This document shows, piece by piece, positions 20,574 through 23,391 of a DNA stretch of 23,391 nucleotides; position 1 is the first letter of the stretch; the number at the start of each line of letters is the position of its first letter. A program made the position numbers and the translations under genes. Source of the stretch: Marinobacterium sp. xm-d-530 (GTDB taxonomy: Bacteria > Pseudomonadota > Gammaproteobacteria > Pseudomonadales > Balneatricaceae); assembly GCA_949499045.1 (NCBI GenBank), contig CATEEE010000056.1:1-23391 (forward strand), in the 5' to 3' direction. Under the pieces are notes generated by a model. That model ran no database searches. It was not told the origin of the DNA and saw only the letters and a program-made list of their open reading frames with translations.

Positions 20574-23391
20574 GTGATAGCGATATTGAATGACTACCTA
20601 GAAAAACAGCAGCAAAAAGTATCCGCAGCAAGGGATCTGCTGGGTTCAGATCAGAATCGATTGGCGGAGTTAGATCGAGTTTTGATGGGGTCTGATTATG
20701 TTGCAGATCAGCTGCAACGACACCCAGATTTGATAGAGCAGTTAGACCTTGATGCAGGTGAGCTGAAAGCAGGCATTTTAACTCAGCAAGTTTTGTCGTC
20801 TGTTGAAGCAGTGGAGAGTGAAGAGGCGCTGAGTATTGCGTTGCGCCGGCTGCGTCGATTGGCGATGGTTAGAATCATCTGGCGCGACCTGACACGCTCG
20901 GCGGATCTAGCAGAAACTACCCGGATGCTATCTGAGCTGGCCGATGCCACCACCGATGCGGCATTGAACTGGCTGCATAAAGACCTTGTCAAAGATTTGG
21001 GTGAGCCCACAGACTCTGCAGGAAATCTGCAGCGCATGGCCGTCATAGGAATGGGCAAGTTGGGAGCACATGAGCTCAATCTTTCCTCTGATATCGATCT
21101 GATTTATACCTTTCCAAACAATGGTGAAACGCAAGGCGGACGGCGCTCACTATCCAATCAAGAGTTCTTTACGCGACTGGGTAAAAGGCTGATTCGTGTC
21201 TTGGATGCCCCAACAGCAGAAGGGTTTGTATTCCGTGTCGATATGCGTCTGCGTCCGTTTGGATCTTCTGGTCCCTTGGTTGCCAGTTTTGATGCCATGG
21301 AACAGTACTACCAGACGCAGGGGCGTGAGTGGGAACGTTATGCGTTGATTAAAGCGCGTATCATCGCTGGCAATAAGGAAGCTGGCGCCCTGTTGATGAA
21401 GGATCTTCGACCCTTTGTCTATCGCAAATACATCGACTACAGCGCCTTTGAATCGCTGCGTGAAATGAAAGGGATGATTGAGCGTGAGAACCGCTTAAAG
21501 GGTCGCGAGAACAACGTTAAGTTGGGATCTGGTGGTATTCGTGAGGTTGAATTTATTGCTCAAGCCTTTCAGTTGATTCGCGGTGGGCGTGATACACGCC
21601 TTCAACAACGAGAGTTGTGCAATATATTGCCGCTGCTGCCTGAAGCGGTCGGCATTCCCGAATCAGTTGTGACCGAGCTCACTGAGGCTTATGTATTCCT
21701 GCGTAATGTGGAACATGCGATTCAGGCGCAAGCCGACAAGCAGACCCAAGAGTTACCGGCCGATGATCTCGGTATGCAGCGCCTTGCCTACTCAATGGAA
21801 TTTAATAGTGCTGAGGCGCTATTAACTGAGCTAAATGACCATCGAAGCCGCGTCTCGAAACACTTTGCAGATGTCATTGCACCCGTTGATCAAGAAGACA
21901 ATGCCGAGCAAATCGAGAGCGATGCGCATTTAACCGGCCTTTGGCATGAAGAGTTTTCTGATCAAGAGGCGCTGGCTCACTATCTAACGGAGCTGGGTTA
22001 CAGTGAAACCGATCGAGCGGTGAAGGCGTTGGTATCGCTGCGACAGTTAAGAACGGTTCAGGCGTTGCAAAATGTTGGGCAGGAACGCCTTCTAGACCTA
22101 CTTCCCCGTCTGCTTAGGGATCTATCGGACGTTGAAAACGCTGAAGAGACCTTAGAGCGTGTGTTGCAGTTGATCCAAGCCGTAGTGCGTCGTTCAGCGT
22201 ATCTACTGTTGTTGGCTGAGAATCCAAGTGCTAGAGCGCAGCTTGTGAAGCTCTGCTCAGCCAGTCCATGGTTTGCAGAGAAGCTGGCTCATCAACCGGT
22301 GCTACTTGATGAGCTGATCGATGCGGCAGCACTGTTCAATCCACCGGATGCAGAAGCCTTATCCAATGAGTTGCGACAGCAGTTGATGCGTATTCCTGAA
22401 GACGACATTGAGCAATTAATGGAGGCACTGCGTTACTTCAGAAATGCTCACATCTTGCGAGTGGCCGCGGCAGATATAACAGAGGCTTTGCCTCTGATGA
22501 AAGTGAGTGATTACTTAACATGGCTAGCAGAGGCGATTCTGCAGGCCGTTTTGGAGATTGCGTGGCGTGATATGACCACTAAATACGGAACGCCACAGCG
22601 CTCGGCAGGTGTTCCGTGCGATCAAGATTTTGTCATTATCGGCTTTGGCAAATTGGGCGGTATCGAACTCTCTTATGGATCGGATCTGGATCTGGTCTTT
22701 GTGCATGATGCTCCCAGTAACTTACTGACCATTGGCGGTAATAAAGAGATTGCCAATGACGTATTCTTTACTCGCTTAGGTCAGCGCATTATCCATATTT
22801 TGAACACCTTCACTACGTCGGGTCAGCTCTATGAAGTGGACATGCGTCTGCGGCCTTCTGGTAATTCTGGCTTACTAGTAAGCTCTCTTAATGCGTTTGA
22901 AGCCTATCAAATGAACGAAGCGTGGACCTGGGAACATCAGGCGCTGGTTCGGGCTCGTGTTGTGGCAGGGTCGAGTCGGCTTAAAGGCGAGTTTGAAACG
23001 GTTCGCGCCAAGGTGTTGTGTAAAGAGCGAAGCGCCGACGAATTGCGTGAAGAAGTGGTCGCCATGCGCCAGAAGATGCGTGATCACCTTGGCAGTGCAG
23101 AGGGCTCAGAAGAGTTCAACATCAAACAGGATGCGGGTGGTATCGTCGATATCGAGTTTGCAGTGCAGTATCTGGTGCTCAAATACGCTAAAGAGTCAGC
23201 TGCGCTCTATGAGTACACCGATAACGTCCGCATTATTGAGGCGCTGTCTGATGCAGGCTATCTCGATCCAATGCATGCCGAGGTGTTAAGCGAGAGCTAT
23301 AAAACCTACCGCGCATTAGGTCATCGCCAAACCCTGCAAAATTCTAAGGGGGTGGTAACAAAAGCTGCTTTATCTGAAATGCGAGACGCAG
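20574..23391 (+). CDS. glnE: Bifunctional glutamine synthetase adenylyltransferase/deadenylase (3' end outside window)
   Basis: 939 codons are present. E. coli GlnE has 946 residues, so only a short C-terminal piece is missing. The enzyme adenylylates and deadenylylates glutamine synthetase to set its activity according to nitrogen state, under PII control. Two nucleotidyltransferase domains are visible. The N-terminal (deadenylylase) one has GMGKLGAHELNLSSDIDL with Asp173 and Asp175. The C-terminal (adenylylase) one has GFGKLGGIELSYGSDLDL with Asp704 and Asp706. Both catalytic pairs are intact, as are the matching RVDMRLRPFGSSGPL and EVDMRLRPSGNSGLL strands. The start is GTG 20574, with GGAG 8 nt upstream and an in-frame stop immediately before it; the ATG at 20589 reads into a stop in another frame. 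Divergent from aapJ across a nitrogen-regulated gap. Confidence 0.97.
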   Translation, partial: MIAILNDYLEKQQQKVSAARDLLGSDQNRLAELDRVLMGSDYVADQLQRHPDLIEQLDLDAGELKAGILTQQVLSSVEAVESEEALSIALRRLRRLAMVRIIWRDLTRSADLAETTRMLSELADATTDAALNWLHKDLVKDLGEPTDSAGNLQRMAVIGMGKLGAHELNLSSDIDLIYTFPNNGETQGGRRSLSNQEFFTRLGKRLIRVLDAPTAEGFVFRVDMRLRPFGSSGPLVASFDAMEQYYQTQGREWERYALIKARIIAGNKEAGALLMKDLRPFVYRKYIDYSAFESLREMKGMIERENRLKGRENNVKLGSGGIREVEFIAQAFQLIRGGRDTRLQQRELCNILPLLPEAVGIPESVVTELTEAYVFLRNVEHAIQAQADKQTQELPADDLGMQRLAYSMEFNSAEALLTELNDHRSRVSKHFADVIAPVDQEDNAEQIESDAHLTGLWHEEFSDQEALAHYLTELGYSETDRAVKALVSLRQLRTVQALQNVGQERLLDLLPRLLRDLSDVENAEETLERVLQLIQAVVRRSAYLLLLAENPSARAQLVKLCSASPWFAEKLAHQPVLLDELIDAAALFNPPDAEALSNELRQQLMRIPEDDIEQLMEALRYFRNAHILRVAAADITEALPLMKVSDYLTWLAEAILQAVLEIAWRDMTTKYGTPQRSAGVPCDQDFVIIGFGKLGGIELSYGSDLDLVFVHDAPSNLLTIGGNKEIANDVFFTRLGQRIIHILNTFTTSGQLYEVDMRLRPSGNSGLLVSSLNAFEAYQMNEAWTWEHQALVRARVVAGSSRLKGEFETVRAKVLCKERSADELREEVVAMRQKMRDHLGSAEGSEEFNIKQDAGGIVDIEFAVQYLVLKYAKESAALYEYTDNVRIIEALSDAGYLDPMHAEVLSESYKTYRALGHRQTLQNSKGVVTKAALSEMRDA

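Noticed and set aside
20431..20631. 66-codon minus-strand frame with a hydrophobic start in the aapJ-glnE gap
   Set aside because: It overlaps the NtrC site, the glnE promoter and the glnE start; its start lies within glnE and no ribosome site is evident.

Overview
The window looks like chromosomal DNA of a marine-type gammaproteobacterium. I infer an Oceanospirillales-like lineage from the divergent ssb/uvrA pair, the linear ArgA plus ArgE arginine pathway, a PhoP/PhoQ-type two-component system and a four-gene AapJQMP amino-acid transporter next to glnE. That placement is an inference, not a match to a named genome. Coding density is very high and GC content looks moderate. I see no rRNA, tRNA, CRISPR array, insertion sequence, phage gene or attachment site.

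Layout. 1-626 (minus) is the N-terminal part of a Tat-exported dienelactone-hydrolase-like enzyme, cut by the window edge. 739-2101 (plus) holds a 23-residue putative lipoprotein, an unrecognised 165-residue protein and a TauE/SafE-type permease. 2098-3341 (minus) is a pair of LysE-superfamily exporters (ArgO-like, then RhtB-like). 3411-6890 is the divergent pair ssb (minus) and uvrA (plus). ilvD follows (minus, 6947-8779), separated from uvrA by a strong bidirectional terminator. 8945-11470 (plus) is a PepSY protein, phoP and phoQ. 11471-13965 (minus) is argE-argA. 14085-16056 (plus) is a CYTH triphosphatase overlapping a cytoplasmic asparaginase. 16050-20238 (minus) is aapJQMP. 20574 to the end (plus) is glnE, lacking only its last few dozen codons.

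Many of the genes share a theme of amino-acid and nitrogen economy: arginine synthesis (argE, argA), basic amino-acid export (argO), branched-chain amino-acid synthesis (ilvD), asparagine breakdown, broad amino-acid uptake (aapJQMP) and control of glutamine synthetase (glnE). The clearest regulatory signal is in the 335-bp gap between aapJ and glnE. It carries a near-consensus sigma-54 promoter facing aapJ. About 218 bp upstream of the predicted start lies an NtrC-type palindrome, enclosed by an 11-bp inverted repeat and directly abutting a candidate sigma-70 promoter for glnE. This ties amino-acid uptake, and possibly GlnE itself, to nitrogen limitation.

Other points of interest are the tiny lipoprotein, apparently coupled to an uncharacterised gene; the PepSY gene at the head of a phoPQ operon; a stem-loop between aapJ and aapQ; a terminator lying almost on the argO ribosome binding site; and three convergent gene pairs with no intergenic space. 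I did not find a clearly new multi-gene defence or mobile system. Most of the window is well-understood core metabolism.
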